Below, piece by piece: positions 53,437 to 64,000 of a stretch of DNA of 64,000 nucleotides. The stretch spans positions 925,551 through 989,550 of the forward strand of contig KB722738.1 of assembly GCA_000349905.1 (NCBI GenBank), in the 5' to 3' direction. The stretch's first letter is position 1, and every line of letters begins with the position of its first letter. Below the pieces are notes generated by a model. The model saw nothing but the letters and a program-made list of their open reading frames with translations, made no database searches and was not told the origin of the DNA. The stretch is from Volvariella volvacea V23. Its lineage: Eukaryota; Basidiomycota; Agaricomycetes; Agaricales; Pluteaceae. The position numbers were made by a program, and so were the translations under genes.

Positions 53437-55404
53437 ATGCCTCACGAATCTGAAGACCCGCAAATCCTGAGCGACCCCCAGACAAGCTCCGATGAGGACA
53501 CCCCCGTCGCCTCCACTTCCACCGCTCCCCCCAAGAAAAAGAAGAAAAAATCTAGGGCCAGGGGCACAGGGGGGGATGACGAGGCGCTTGACCCTGTTAA
53601 CCAGCTAATTAGCCAAATGACCGTTCAGGATACAGACGCAGTCCAACAGGCATTGGAGCAATTGAGAGTGATGCAACTGGCCAAAGGGAGGGCTGGCTCA
53701 GGCGAGGTAAACGCTAGTGAGTCTGCAGCGCATAAGGTGCGTGTGACAGAATTTCTTGATAAACCATGGTGCTAATTCGTCCTCTAGTTTTGGGCCACGC
53801 AACCGGTACCTCAGCCAGGTGAGGGACGAACACCTTGACAGGAGATCCTGCTCTTACATAAATTGCAGGCGAAGGTCCACCGGAGGACGATGGTTACATT
53901 GAACCCTCCAAACCAGTCGAGGAGGTGCGGCAGACCCCGTATGCCCTACCCAAGGAATTTGAGTGGTCCCTAATGGATATTGTTGATACTGCACAAGTTA
54001 GTTGTATCCTTTCATGCCACATGATCCAGGACGATTTATTATCATAGGTCAAGGAGGTTTATGACCTCCTGTCGTTGAACTATGTCGAAGATGATGATGC
54101 TTCATTCCGCTTTCAGTACAGTGCAGAGTTTTTACAATGGTTTGTGCTTCAACCCCTCCTGTCCGTTCATCATTGGACCTCTTGCTTCACCAGGGCTCTT
54201 ACACCGCCAGGATACTACAAGGAATGGCACATTGGTGTACGGGTTGCATCCAATAAGAAGCTTGTTGCGTTCATCTCTGGCATACCTGTCAAGCTTCGTG
54301 TCCGCCAAAAGTATGTTTTGCATTGTCCCTCCACGATTTGGATACCTGACAACTCCTCACCATCCAGCATCTTTCTTGCGACGGAAATCAATTTCTTATG
54401 CGTACATAAAAAATTGCGATCCAAGCGGTTGGCGCCTGTACTAATTAAGGAAGTAACACGTCAAGTTCATCTGAAGGGCATATTCCAAGCTATCTACACG
54501 GCTGGTGTAGTTATTCCGACACCTGTGTCGACTTGCCAGTGAGTCCTTCGTGGGGCATCAGCATTATTCAATGCCAAGGCTCTCACCCAGATACTATCAC
54601 CGCTCGCTTAATATTCGCAAATTGGTGGACATCAAATTCACATATGTGCCGCGAAATATGACAATAGCGCGCATGACTCAAGCTTACAAGGTTCCAAGCA
54701 CCACATTACTACCCATCCGTGAGATGGAAGAACGCGATTTAGAGCAGGTCGCATCTCTATTCTCGAGATACATGACACGATTTGGGATGGTGCCCGTTTT
54801 CACTTTGGATGAAATGAAGCACCATTTCTTGAGCGGAAGAGGGCACGGACCCCTTGGGGAGAACAGGCGGAGAGAGGGACAAGTTGTGTGGACTTATGTT
54901 ATCGAAGTATGTCTGGTTTTCAAGTGCTTCCTCTCGTAATCTTACAGGCAGTTAGGACCCTATCACACACCAGATCACCGACTTCTTTTCGTTTTATTCG
55001 TTGCCCTCAACCGTGATAAACAACAGGGAGCACGGGGTCCTTGAGGCGGCCTATCTATACTATTATGCCACTAGTGTTGCGTTTGAACCCAATGCAGAAG
55101 ACACAGGAAGGCTAAAACACAGAGTGCAAGCCTTGATTGGTGACGCGTTGGTCGTCGCGAATCAGGCCAAGTTCGATGTGCTCAACGCACTTACCCTGAT
55201 GGATAATGTCCCCATTTTACATGATCTCAAGGTGTGTTATATCGTTATTGTGGCACCTTTAACACTATTAACGCCATTTAGTTTGGTGTTGGTGACGGCC
55301 GACTCAACTTTTACCTATATAATTGGAGGACTGCACCTCTGGCTGGTATGGAAGCTGTTGATGGAGTTTCGGCTGGCAAAGGGGTTGGAGTTGTCATGTT
55401 GTAG
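53437..55404 (+). CDS. NMT1: Glycylpeptide N-tetradecanoyltransferase (N-myristoyltransferase)
   Basis: About ten exons give roughly 520 residues. A Lys-rich N-terminus ([13 protein letters not shown]) resembles the ribosome-targeting region of NMT. The catalytic core has [52 protein letters not shown], then [54 protein letters not shown] and [15 protein letters not shown], ending [19 protein letters not shown] and GVGVVML, where the C-terminal carboxylate is catalytic in this family. NMT adds myristate to N-terminal glycines, for example of ARF proteins. The start at 53437 is preferred over an in-frame ATG at 53392. Confidence 0.97.
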
Positions 55405-55532
55405 TAAATGCGTATTGTTAATACTATGCTATTTGCAATATAGGATGGCATGCTGCCCATCTTCTATCACCGTCAGGGCGTAACGTACAATAGAAACATA
55501 CAAGCGCGAGCATTATATCTACCCAAGTAATA

Positions 55533-57196
55533 TCAGTCACTGTCAATTGGGATGTCGTCATCATCGTCAACACCAAAATCGGGAGTGGGACTACGTTCTT
55601 TCTTTGGCTGTCGTTTAGGGACTTGTGGTACCAGCGCACCACCTACACCCACTGGCCCAGTCCGATTTACGGTGGTGGATCTTGACCCCAGCGTCTGACC
55701 CTGTCCTGTCCACGAATGGGTCGATGGTTTATCGGCCCTCTCTTTACCCTTTGATTGTGGTGCAGTGCCCCTCCCTGTTAGAGTTTGCCCTGCACCCAGG
55801 AAGGGACCAGATTCCTGACAATGCCATTAGTAATGACTATGACATCACGAGAGGCGGCGTACCCCTGGTGGCGATGGTGATTCGCTACCCCCTACAGGAG
55901 CATACTCCTTGACTTTGAAGCCAAAGAAAAGCTGTCCGAAGGGTAGATTCAGTGCTGGTGGGACCTTCGTATCATTCTCGTAAGTGCTGTTCGAGACAAT
56001 GCGGTGATTTCTAGAGGCACTGTGTTAGGTGACTAGGGCAGCAGGGGTTAGGCTCTTACTCTGTCCGATGGATCTTGCTCTGGGGATCAATTTCTTCGGC
56101 CTTTCTATGACTTATACCTTTGCCTTTAGTTTTTCTTCCTGCCAGAGTCTCTCCTTTTCCTTTGAAACTCTCCCAGTGCTCTCCATCTTTACTTACGGTT
56201 ACCTGCCCAGCCCCTGCAGCCTTGAATCCACCACCAAGCGAGGAGCCGGGCCTCGAGGAACCTGGTGTGGATGCTTCGACGTCTATACCCAGTCTTGAAG
56301 CCATAGTAGGCGGGGGAGGGAGTTTAGGGCGTTCAGGCTCAACATATCCAACAGGGGGAGCGAAATCGACTTCCAGGTCTGTATCTTGTACACTTATTCC
56401 ACCCCCTCCGGGCTGCGTTTCCATCACGAGGAGTCCAAATACAATAGTATTATAGGATATCTCGATGATGTCACCTTGTGTCAGCGCAGAGAAATTGCGT
56501 AGCTCTTGCTCTAGGCTGTAGGGGTGATGTGAGGATTGGCATAGGCAGTATTAAGTAACGAAACGTACACTGCCTTAGGGTCGTGTATTTCGAGGAAGTG
56601 TACGGTTTGTGCCTGTAGCTTAACGAACTTTCCCTTTGGTAGATCGGTTCCAGTTATTCGTATTGTGTCGCCCTCCTCCAGTCGGAGTGTCTTCATCATC
56701 CAATAGGGTAGATATACAATGCCTTCAGGGGCGATGAACTCAAGCACACCGGCATGGGTGGAGGCCGCGGGGTTCTTGGGATTGCGAAGCTCGAATACCC
56801 ATGGTTGGTCAAGGTCAAGTTGGGTAAGATTTGCAAGTGCAGAAGGGGGCATGATAACTGGTTGCGCTTCGCCATGAGTCATAGCCATAGAGGGGGTGGG
56901 ATTGAGCTACGCACCCTTGCCACCATATGAGACGTTGTCCCTCTGCCTGCCTGCCATCATCGCCACGCTATAGGCCTTCAGATATTCATCGTATGATCTC
57001 GGTGAAGAGCGCCCCACACGAGGGCCATATCCTGCGGGGAAACCCCTGCTTCCAAGTGAGCCTGGTGTGTCATTAGGTGTAGCACAATAAATGGGTACCC
57101 GAATTGCTGCAATAATCCACCTGGTCCCCCGTTCCCAAACTAAGGGCGGTCAGTGAAGCTAGGTGGGTCCATAAGGACGACACGCACGAAGTCCAT
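55533..57196 (-). CDS. UFD1: Ubiquitin fusion degradation protein 1 (UFD1)
   Basis: About seven exons give roughly 440 residues. The N-terminus MDFFGNGGPGG...YDEYLKAYSVAMMAGRQRDN, VSYGGKVIMPPSALANLTQL, GVLEFIAPEGIVYLPYWMMK and LPKGKFVKLQAQTVHFLEIH mark the UFD1 double-psi barrel. Next come LEQELRNFSALTQGDIIEIS, VQDTDLEVDFAPPVGYVEPE, then a C-terminal tail with the p97-binding-like RIVSNSTYENDTKVPPALNL and an acidic end DDDDDIPIDSD. UFD1 with NPL4 recruits Cdc48/p97 to ubiquitinated proteins for extraction from the ER or chromatin. The first exon has only three codons (MDF); the acceptor before RGFPAGYG was placed by frame. It shares a 132-bp promoter with CCT4. Confidence 0.94.
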
Positions 57197-57328
57197 GATA
57201 AGTTGGTGGCTAGAAGGGTAAGAAGAGTAGTGGAGGAGTACGCAATCTAATAACTGTCACGGACTGTGACATCACAGATTTGGACGGGATCTTGCTGCCA
57301 TCTCCTCGCCTTCGCATTTACTTGACAA
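57197..57328. promoter_or_regulatory. Short divergent promoter, UFD1 / CCT4
   Basis: 132 bases between two start codons. Both genes serve protein quality control, so shared regulation is plausible, but I find no clean heat shock element here. Confidence 0.45.
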
Positions 57329-59376
57329 ATGGCTGCAGCTGCACCAACTCAAAAAGCAACCTCCTCAGCCCGCGCATCCGGGTCCAATGCTGCGTTTAAC
57401 GATAAGGTTCGGCTTCTACATATCTTTGCCCATCTGCTCAATCTCAACGCGTCCAACGTACGTAGAACAAGCCTATGGAACTGAGATTATCAAACATGGT
57501 TGCTGCCAAAGGTATCAGGGTATCGCATCGCGATTGCACTTTCTGCTCTAATCACGCGCTGCAGCAATCAGTGATGCTGTCAGAACCTCATTGGGTCCAC
57601 GAGGAATGGACAAGATGGTAAAGTACACGGCCCACTTGTAACTTACCCCTCATTGAGGACATATTGCATTAGATCCAAACATCGAAAGGAGAGGTCATCG
57701 TGACGAATGATGGTGCTACTATCTTGAAGAGTATACAAGCATTGCATCCAGCAGCAAAAATGGTGAGTATCCCCCCAGGTAAGGTCATCAAGGTGCCTAA
57801 ATTTACATCTGCAGCTAGTCGATCTATCTGCTGCACAAGATGTCGAAGCGGGTGATGGGACTACATCTGTTGTAGTCTTAGCCGGGAGTTTGCTGGGGGC
57901 TGCAGAGAAGATGCTGCAAAAGGGTATTCACCCAACCATCATCGCAGAGTCTTTCCTGAAGGCATCTGCGAAAGCTGTCGAATATCTCACTGAGATCTCG
58001 ATTCCCGTGGACTTGAGCGATAAGCACAATCTCCTACGGGCTGCAACAACATCACTCAACTCCAAGGTCCCTAGTACCAACCTTCTGGCGTATTGCATGG
58101 ATCTTAACGTGATGCCCTGATACAGATCGTCTCCCAATACTCTCCGACACTTGCGCCCATTGCCGTCGATGCAGTCACGCGCCTAGTCACCCCAACGTCA
58201 TCCAATGTCGATCTCCGCGACATTCGCATCGTCAAGAAAGTTGGGGGTACAATCGAAGACACAGAACTCGTAGATGGTGTCGTTCTGAACCAAAATGTTG
58301 TCGTATCTGCTGGTGGCCCAACTCGAATGGAGAAGGCTAAGATTGCCATTATTCAGTTTCAGTTGAGCGCACCCAAACCCGACGTAGGTTCCCACTTCCT
58401 CAACTGACGCACCTTTAACCCCTATCTCTTAGATGGACAACACTGTTGTGATTAATGACTATCGCCAAATGGACAAGGTCCTCAAGGAAAATAGGCAATA
58501 TCTCTTGAACATTTGCAAAAAAATCAAGAAAGCAAACTGCAACGTCTTGCTGATCCAAAAATCAATTCTTCGTGATGCCACTGACGACACATCGCTGAAC
58601 TTCCTAAAGAGATTAAATATACTTGTCGTCCAAAACGTTGAACGAGACGAAATAGACTTCTTGTCCAAGTCTCTGGGTTGCAAACCCGTTGCGGACATCG
58701 AGGCATTCACAGAGGATAAGCTTGGTTATGCCGAACTGGTTGAAGAGGTCAGTCAAGAAGGGTTCAAGGTCGTCAAGATTACTGGGGTTAAGAACCGTGG
58801 AAGGACCGTCAGCATCCTGGCCACTGGTGCTAACAATTTGGTTGTGGAGGAGTGTGAACGCAGTTTACACGATGCCCTTTGTGTCGTACGCTGCCTCGTC
58901 AAGAAACGGTAAGGCATCTCACTGCCTTCAGCTTTTGCTGACCGTCTACTCTCTTTCAGAGCTTTGATTGGTGGAGGTGGTTCACCAGAAATTCACATTT
59001 CGCGCCTACTATCGCAATACGCGCAATCACTAAAGGGCATGGAGGCATATTGCTTCCAGGCGTACGCCGACGCGCTAGAAGTGATTCCCACTACATTGGC
59101 GGAAAACGCAGGTCTCAACCCTATCGCAATTGTCACCGAGCTACGAAATCGACATGCCTTGGGTGAAAGAAATGCAGGAATAAATGTCCGCAAGGTAAAG
59201 AGTGATGTTTTTTTTGTTTGTTCTTTCGGGTGTCTCATAGGATATAGGGTTTGATCTCAAATATTTTGGAGGAGGATGTTGTGCAGCCTTTGCTCGTTAC
59301 TACCAGCGCGATCGAGCTGGCGACAGAAACGGTTTGCCTACTCCTCAAGATTGACGATTATGTTCAAGCACGATAG
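57329..59376 (+). CDS. CCT4: Chaperonin CCT subunit delta (TCP-1 delta)
   Basis: About ten exons give roughly 540 residues. [15 protein letters not shown], then [37 protein letters not shown] and [19 protein letters not shown] carry the chaperonin ATP site. [38 protein letters not shown] and [20 protein letters not shown] then [17 protein letters not shown] are the delta-specific features. The end is [14 protein letters not shown] is the cytosolic ring chaperonin that folds actin and tubulin. The exon AAC-AAG-CCT after the first intron was placed by frame. Confidence 0.97.
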
Positions 59377-59651
59377 ACAAAATATAGGCGATGTTGACAC
59401 ACTGTAGACCACACAAACTCATAATTCAACAAGAGCTAACCACGCTAATCCAGAATCACTGATTTTGGGGGATGACACTGAGTGATTGTGAGACGATATA
59501 TTCTGTATTGTATGCTGTTGCTACAAATGCATAAGCAGGCATTCTAAGTTAGATGATGGCCGAGTGAAAGGCGGGGAAAGCAAGAGTATAAATTTACGGG
59601 GGGAGAGGCGTTGGGCGTATAAAAAAATTTGGGGTGCATAATGAATTACAA

Positions 59652-61292
59652 CTATCCTTCCCGTGACGGCGACTGGGGTAAGTTATCAATGTAGTGTGCG
59701 ACGAGATCGAATAGCGTCCATAGGAGACCATGAGTTGTGATGCTTCGTACTGCACTCACACCAAGGCCACGATAAATGCGTCCGAGACCTGCAAGCAGTG
59801 GCCTTGGATTCTGCGGATCCGGGCCTTCGAGGGTGCAGTCAGTGTATACTATTAGAAAAAGGGTGTACAAAGCTTACCGCGAAGAAGCCGATGAAGTGTT
59901 TCCCCAACCCCTCGATATGGTTCACCAGCCAGCGCTCTTTGCTGGACCTTTGTCTTTACGCTGCATCTACTGTCAGAACTTCCCGGTCTGTGCGCTCTGG
60001 ACCGCGAAAAGCTCACACGTCGAGTGGGTAGATCAAGGCCCATGAGGTCACCTGAGTGTGTATACTATATCAGGCAATTGTACATAAGATTTCCAATTTT
60101 CACTCACCCCTGAGAAAGAACCACAGACGAAAGGAACTAACGAGGACGGGATAGGTAGCCATGATGGAGTTGGCCCTTGTTCTCCTGACCTCTGTCGACC
60201 GAGTAAATGTCGCATCCCATCGTACTCCAGGAAATACAGAGCTGTTCCCGTTGTATCACGGACTGATGGCAAACGAGACATGAGCAATACTGCAAGTATA
60301 TGCATGTGAGCTTGGTCTTACGAAAATGTAACCGAAACCCGGTATATAAGCCCCCAATACCATTTGTCTTGAAGATGTCTTTCACTGCTTGCCATGTTCC
60401 TGGAGCTTTAACCAGTGTAATACCTTTGGCTGCTGCGATGGAGTACTCCAGTTGACGACGGACCTATATGCCAATCAGCCCACAAGGTACATCATCTCGA
60501 TATACGAGCATTTACCTTCACCAACTCAAATGCTGCATACATGTAGAGGGATCAGGATGTAAATGCAAATAATACAAGACTTACGAGCACTGCAAAAAGA
60601 AATCAGGGCACCAGACATAGCTCCACTTATACCTCCAACTAGGGCAGCATCGAGGGCAGAATTGCGGGCCAATATACTATGATTTGCACAGTACTCTTTG
60701 GTCCTGCTATATATTGTAAAGCTTGCGGCTCCTACAGGAAGGTTGGAGGGAGTCCTCCCTGGCGGAAGTGAACAGACTCACGAACGAACGAAATTGTCAT
60801 GAGGGGTATCCATAGTCCGCGATAAAACCCCATAATTCCTTCTTCACGGTACACGATTCCTGCAAGTCTCGGAATCGTAATGGGGGTCTTCGTAGTCTGC
60901 AGACGTGACTTGAGGGAATCCAGCTACATGGCGTATGCGATAGGTGCGGGAATGTGCTAGTTAGCATAGAGTACAAGGGGCACAGGAAACGACAACCAAG
61001 CTATGCTTACCGGATACCCAGCGAACGTTGAAACATAGCTTGCGGATAGCGCACATACGACTGCCTTGTTTCCTAATTTCGCAAAAGCCGACACGGTCAG
61101 ATTCAGAAGGGATCAACTGTTGAGATAGATGGCAGTTAAGGATACAGACGTCGCAATGCTTCGTTAAACGCGGCCGGGTCATACAGAGGGTCAGAGATCC
61201 TGGATAGTTGAAACGGAAAAGAAAAATTGAAAGCGTTATTCCCCGACAAAACACCAGGTTGAAAGTTGGATAGATTGCCTTTGTCCATCCAT
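59652..61292 (-). CDS. Mitochondrial carrier family (SLC25) protein
   Basis: About eleven exons give roughly 350 residues. From MDGQRQSIQLST the first repeat has SASYVSTFAGYPLDSLKSRL, with the P-x-D/E-x2-K/R signature (PLDSLKSR). The second has SAPFELVKVRRQLEYSIAAA with PFELVKVR, and the third has SWALIYPLDVVKTKVQQRAL with PLDVVKTK. FYRGLWIPLMTISF, LYTGFRLHF and IYRGLGVSAVRSITTHGLLW are the even-helix segments. All three signatures are present, so it is a functional six-helix inner-membrane carrier. Substrate is not determined; the sequence is nearest in feel to uncharacterised fungal carriers. The N-terminal exons (MDGQ to ALRR) rest on two donor choices, gtgttt and gtctgt. Confidence 0.9.
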
Positions 61293-61510
61293 AGAGCACT
61301 TGTACTGGACTGTCAAGCAGACCAGCTTCGTGCGCTTGCACGAAAGGTCGGATGTGTTGAATCAGCGAGAGGGACAGACACTCTGAGGATGCGATGGATA
61401 TGGAGTCCGTATGCGACCCTGTCCCGTTTCGGTGAGGTAACGCCAAGGTCACTTGACTTGCCAATCAATCTATGCCCAACATGCATCTACTACTACCGAG
61501 TACATCTTAT

Positions 61511-64000
61511 TTAGAACCCCCCCAGCCGTTTCTTGCCTGGCTTTTTCTTAACACCCGTCTGCCTACCCCCATAGGGGCCCGGCAAGATCTGCGTGCTCGC
61601 CACAACCTCTCCTGAAGCGCGCTGATCTGACACCAGTGGCTGGCTGTTGGGTGTCTGCGGTGTGCGCTTTGGTACCTGAGACTGATTCATGAGAGCGGGT
61701 TCCTGCGGAGCTTCTTGAACCCTTGGGGGTTGTGACGAAGGGAGAATAGACGGTGGTAATGGCGTTCGGACGTTTGACGGTTGCAAACTGGGGATCGCTG
61801 GCCGTGATTGTGGCTTGCTAGGGTGCGAAGTGGAAGGCAATTTCGCTTCACTAATCGACTGAGCCTGTGAAGTGGTATCATACGGATCCCAGTAAGCATA
61901 TTGTTTCGGGTCCGCGCCAACATCCCAATCTCTGAGCAGCAGTCGGACCCCTAGCGGCGCTACAAACTCCTCCCCGTTCTGGCTCATGTGTTTTTCGTCC
62001 TTCGGCACTGGATGTAAGAACGAAAACTCAACACTGGGAGGCTCCCCATCCAGCGATAGTGCACCAGTCATGTTTTCAAGCTCGAGATTTTCCTTTGAAT
62101 TCCTAAAGGACTGGCCGGCAAAAACATCGCTCGAGAGTGTCAAGTCTAATGCCAGTTGCTGGCGTGACTCAATCCCTCGTTTTACCAGCTCCGTAGAAAG
62201 TTCCTTGTTGGATACTCTATCATATTCACCTAGTTTCTTTGTCAGGGAAGCAGGATCATCGCCAATATCTATACCTAGGCGGCAAAGACTAGGTCGTAGG
62301 TCGCAATACCATCCCGCATGCTCCCTCAACAGGTCTGCCGAAAGCCTGCTTTGGGTCAGCGCTCGATAACCTCGCTTCGAGTTGATCACGTTTGGGCTGA
62401 AAAAGTCGGCTCTGGACTGGGATTGAGGTTCTTCACCAGCACGAACCGTGATATCATAGCTAGCACGAATTGTTGGTCAATTAGCGTGTCACAAGAGACA
62501 ATTAAGTAATGTTACGTTGTTAACATGCGGTCGATTGATGCTGCTTCGCGTTGCCAATACTGTGGAATCTGTTCCAGGATGTCGTAGACAGCACTAGCTT
62601 GCTCCTCTTCATATTGGTCTGCAAACCCTGGATCTCGTCGAGATAGCCCTACAAAGGAATGAGTGAACTGAAAATTACGGCGATGAGTAACTAACTGTCA
62701 TAGACAGAGGAAAAGTCGATCTCGGTTGCTTCGTGTAAGTCCAAGGGAGTGTTACCCCCAGTCAGGATTTCGACGTGTTCCTTCAGCTCCATGATTTCCT
62801 CTGACCATTTTACCTGTACGGAAGGCTCGTTTTGGCCGATGGAGAACAGGGTTCGCGCATATAGCGAACCATTATTCGCGAGGTCAAACAAGGTGGCTGC
62901 ACAGCCATCAATAGGCCCAACGATGGCTCGTCCAAGGCAGTTAGCGCCATATCCATTGATAGCCGGAAGGCAATAAGGTGATGCTTCAAGCCGCACAAGC
63001 CCTCCGGAGCGCGTAACGTCATAAATGGAGATTAAGTCGTTCTTGCGAGAGGTTAAGAGGATCAAGGCTGAAATTACTCAGTAAGGATGAACACGGTATT
63101 CTTGAAGAAAGAGGTCCATACATGAGTCTTGTTGATGGATCATTTGGGTGTCCAGGGACCGATCAAACTGCCGACCGTGATAATACCCAAACAAAGGTTT
63201 TGCGGGCATGCGATCATCCACAAAAAGGAGCTGCCTCGTTGTGGAGAGCGTTACTGAATGCTCGCTATACTTGACGGAAGTAATAAACTCCTTTCCTGCA
63301 TGCATTCTTAGAATGCCCGAAAGACCCTGTGACTGATAACCAATTAGATAAAACCTATAGTCTGTACTGGAATAAACCAACACGTTTGTCGTATTGAAAT
63401 AACTCCTTAGCGGAGGCGAGTAGGATAGCATTTGGGGCTGCCTCGCAAGAGGCTAATCTCCAGAATTTGTCCTGTGGTGCTTCCGTAGCAGGTTGGGCAG
63501 CGCACCTAGGGGGTTCAGTAATTTCCCCTGTTTAGTCATGAATTAGGATCTGCACCTACACTCTTTCGCATTTGCCTGAGGAGTCGGAGGCATAAACCCC
63601 ACCACAATCTGTTACAAACATAACGTCTGCAGGGCTAGAGTACGAATACCCAATATCAACGATCATTTTGTTTCCTGTGTTGGAACGGGAGAATGTGGCA
63701 AGGTCCACAAGTGAAATATCCAGGCTGACTGGATCTACCTGTACATCTATCACACTTGTAGATGCATAGGTGCGAACTGCTAGGTAAGTCGCTACGGAAA
63801 CTATTAGTTTCACGCCTCAAACAACGAAGTTACTCACTTGCTTGGTACGAATCAGCCTTGGTCCAAGATGAAATTTGTCGAATGGGGGAAGAAAACGATT
63901 TCTTTGCAATAGCAGTCGGGGAGAACGACAAGCAGCCCGCAGACAAGCGAACAGGAGAAACATCTGCCTAAATGTGAGGATCGTCAAACCTGGTGCAGGT
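61511..64000 (-). CDS. RRN6/TAF1C-like RNA polymerase I transcription factor, 5' end outside window
   Basis: The reading enters at the right edge and continues through several exons to a stop at 61511-61513, giving at least 700 residues. Recognised pieces are FLPPFDKFHLGPRLIRTKQ, a beta-propeller region (VMFVTDCGGVYASDSSGKC, YFNTTNVLVYSSTDYRFYL, LSTTRQLLFVDDRMPAKPLF, GYYHGRQFDRSLD, ILLTSRKNDLISIYDVTRSG) and a helical region with a Pro/Ser/Gln-rich tail ending KKKPGKKRLGGF. Propeller plus helical module plus a basic GGF terminus is the layout of the RRN6/TAF1C subunit of the Pol I core factor, which recruits Pol I to rDNA promoters. The family is weakly conserved, so the name is moderately sure. 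Confidence 0.75.

Noticed and set aside
60961..61464. Minus-strand 167-codon ORF across the first exons of the mitochondrial carrier
   Set aside because: It runs in a different frame from the spliced carrier reading, which gives clear family motifs.

Overview
The window is nuclear DNA of a filamentous basidiomycete, most likely an Agaricomycete. The signs are very dense short introns (mostly 45-65 bp, GT-AG, with two apparent GC-AG cases), compact genes on both strands, and proteins that read as fungal orthologues once spliced. The moderate base composition and some protein details would fit a Rhizoctonia/Ceratobasidium-like fungus, but I cannot fix the genus. I find 33 protein-coding genes, about one per 1.9 kb. 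Two run off the ends. There are no rRNA genes, no convincing tRNA genes, no transposons, and none of the bacterial-type elements (CRISPR, IS). Gene models are manual splices read from the sequence; the coordinates given are start codon to stop codon and include introns.

Layout, left to right. 1-10 kb: 3' part of a USP48-like ubiquitin protease (+), an uncharacterised putative-Ig-domain protein (-), the U1 snRNP protein LUC7 (-) and a DnaJ-ankyrin-RG fusion (-). 10-21 kb: BCS1 AAA ATPase (+), rRNA methyltransferase BUD23 (-), TRAPP subunit BET3 (-), mitochondrial ribosomal protein uS13m (-), XAP5/FAM50 (+), V-ATPase subunit D (+), ribosomal protein uL24/RPL26 (-), FRG1 (+) and Ran GTPase (-). 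21-32 kb: an MFS drug-type transporter (+), GID4/VID24 degron receptor (+), a Baeyer-Villiger-type flavin monooxygenase (+) and casein kinase I (+), the last interrupted by a 100-N gap. 32-45 kb: a large JmjC protein (-), a Zip3/RNF212-like RING protein (+), a LEA2-type membrane protein (+), splicing factor ECM2/RBM22 (-), MET8 (+), RCL1 (-) and UBA3 (+). 45-64 kb: NPR2 (-), a coiled-coil protein (+), OGG1 (+), a small heat shock protein (+), NMT1 (+), UFD1 (-), CCT4 (+), a mitochondrial carrier (-) and a 5'-truncated RRN6-like Pol I factor (-).

Most of this is core eukaryotic machinery: RNA processing and ribosome biogenesis (LUC7, BUD23, XAP5, FRG1, ECM2, RCL1, RRN6-like), proteostasis and ubiquitin/NEDD8 (USP48, UBA3, UFD1, CCT4, GID4, Hsp20), trafficking and V-ATPase (BET3, VMA8, Ran) and nutrient control (NPR2, MET8). 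I do not see an operon-like system or a complete biosynthetic cluster. Neighbours are linked mainly by shared short divergent promoters (uS13m/XAP5, RPL26/FRG1, RCL1/UBA3, UFD1/CCT4, each about 115-135 bp) and by tightly abutting convergent ends (BCS1/BUD23 with 4 bp between stop codons, MET8/RCL1 with 31 bp). The least-described items are the putative-Ig protein at 2370-6054, the DnaJ-ankyrin-RG fusion at 8122-9801, the JmjC/zinc/proline-rich protein at 31820-36158 and the coiled-coil protein at 48422-50977.
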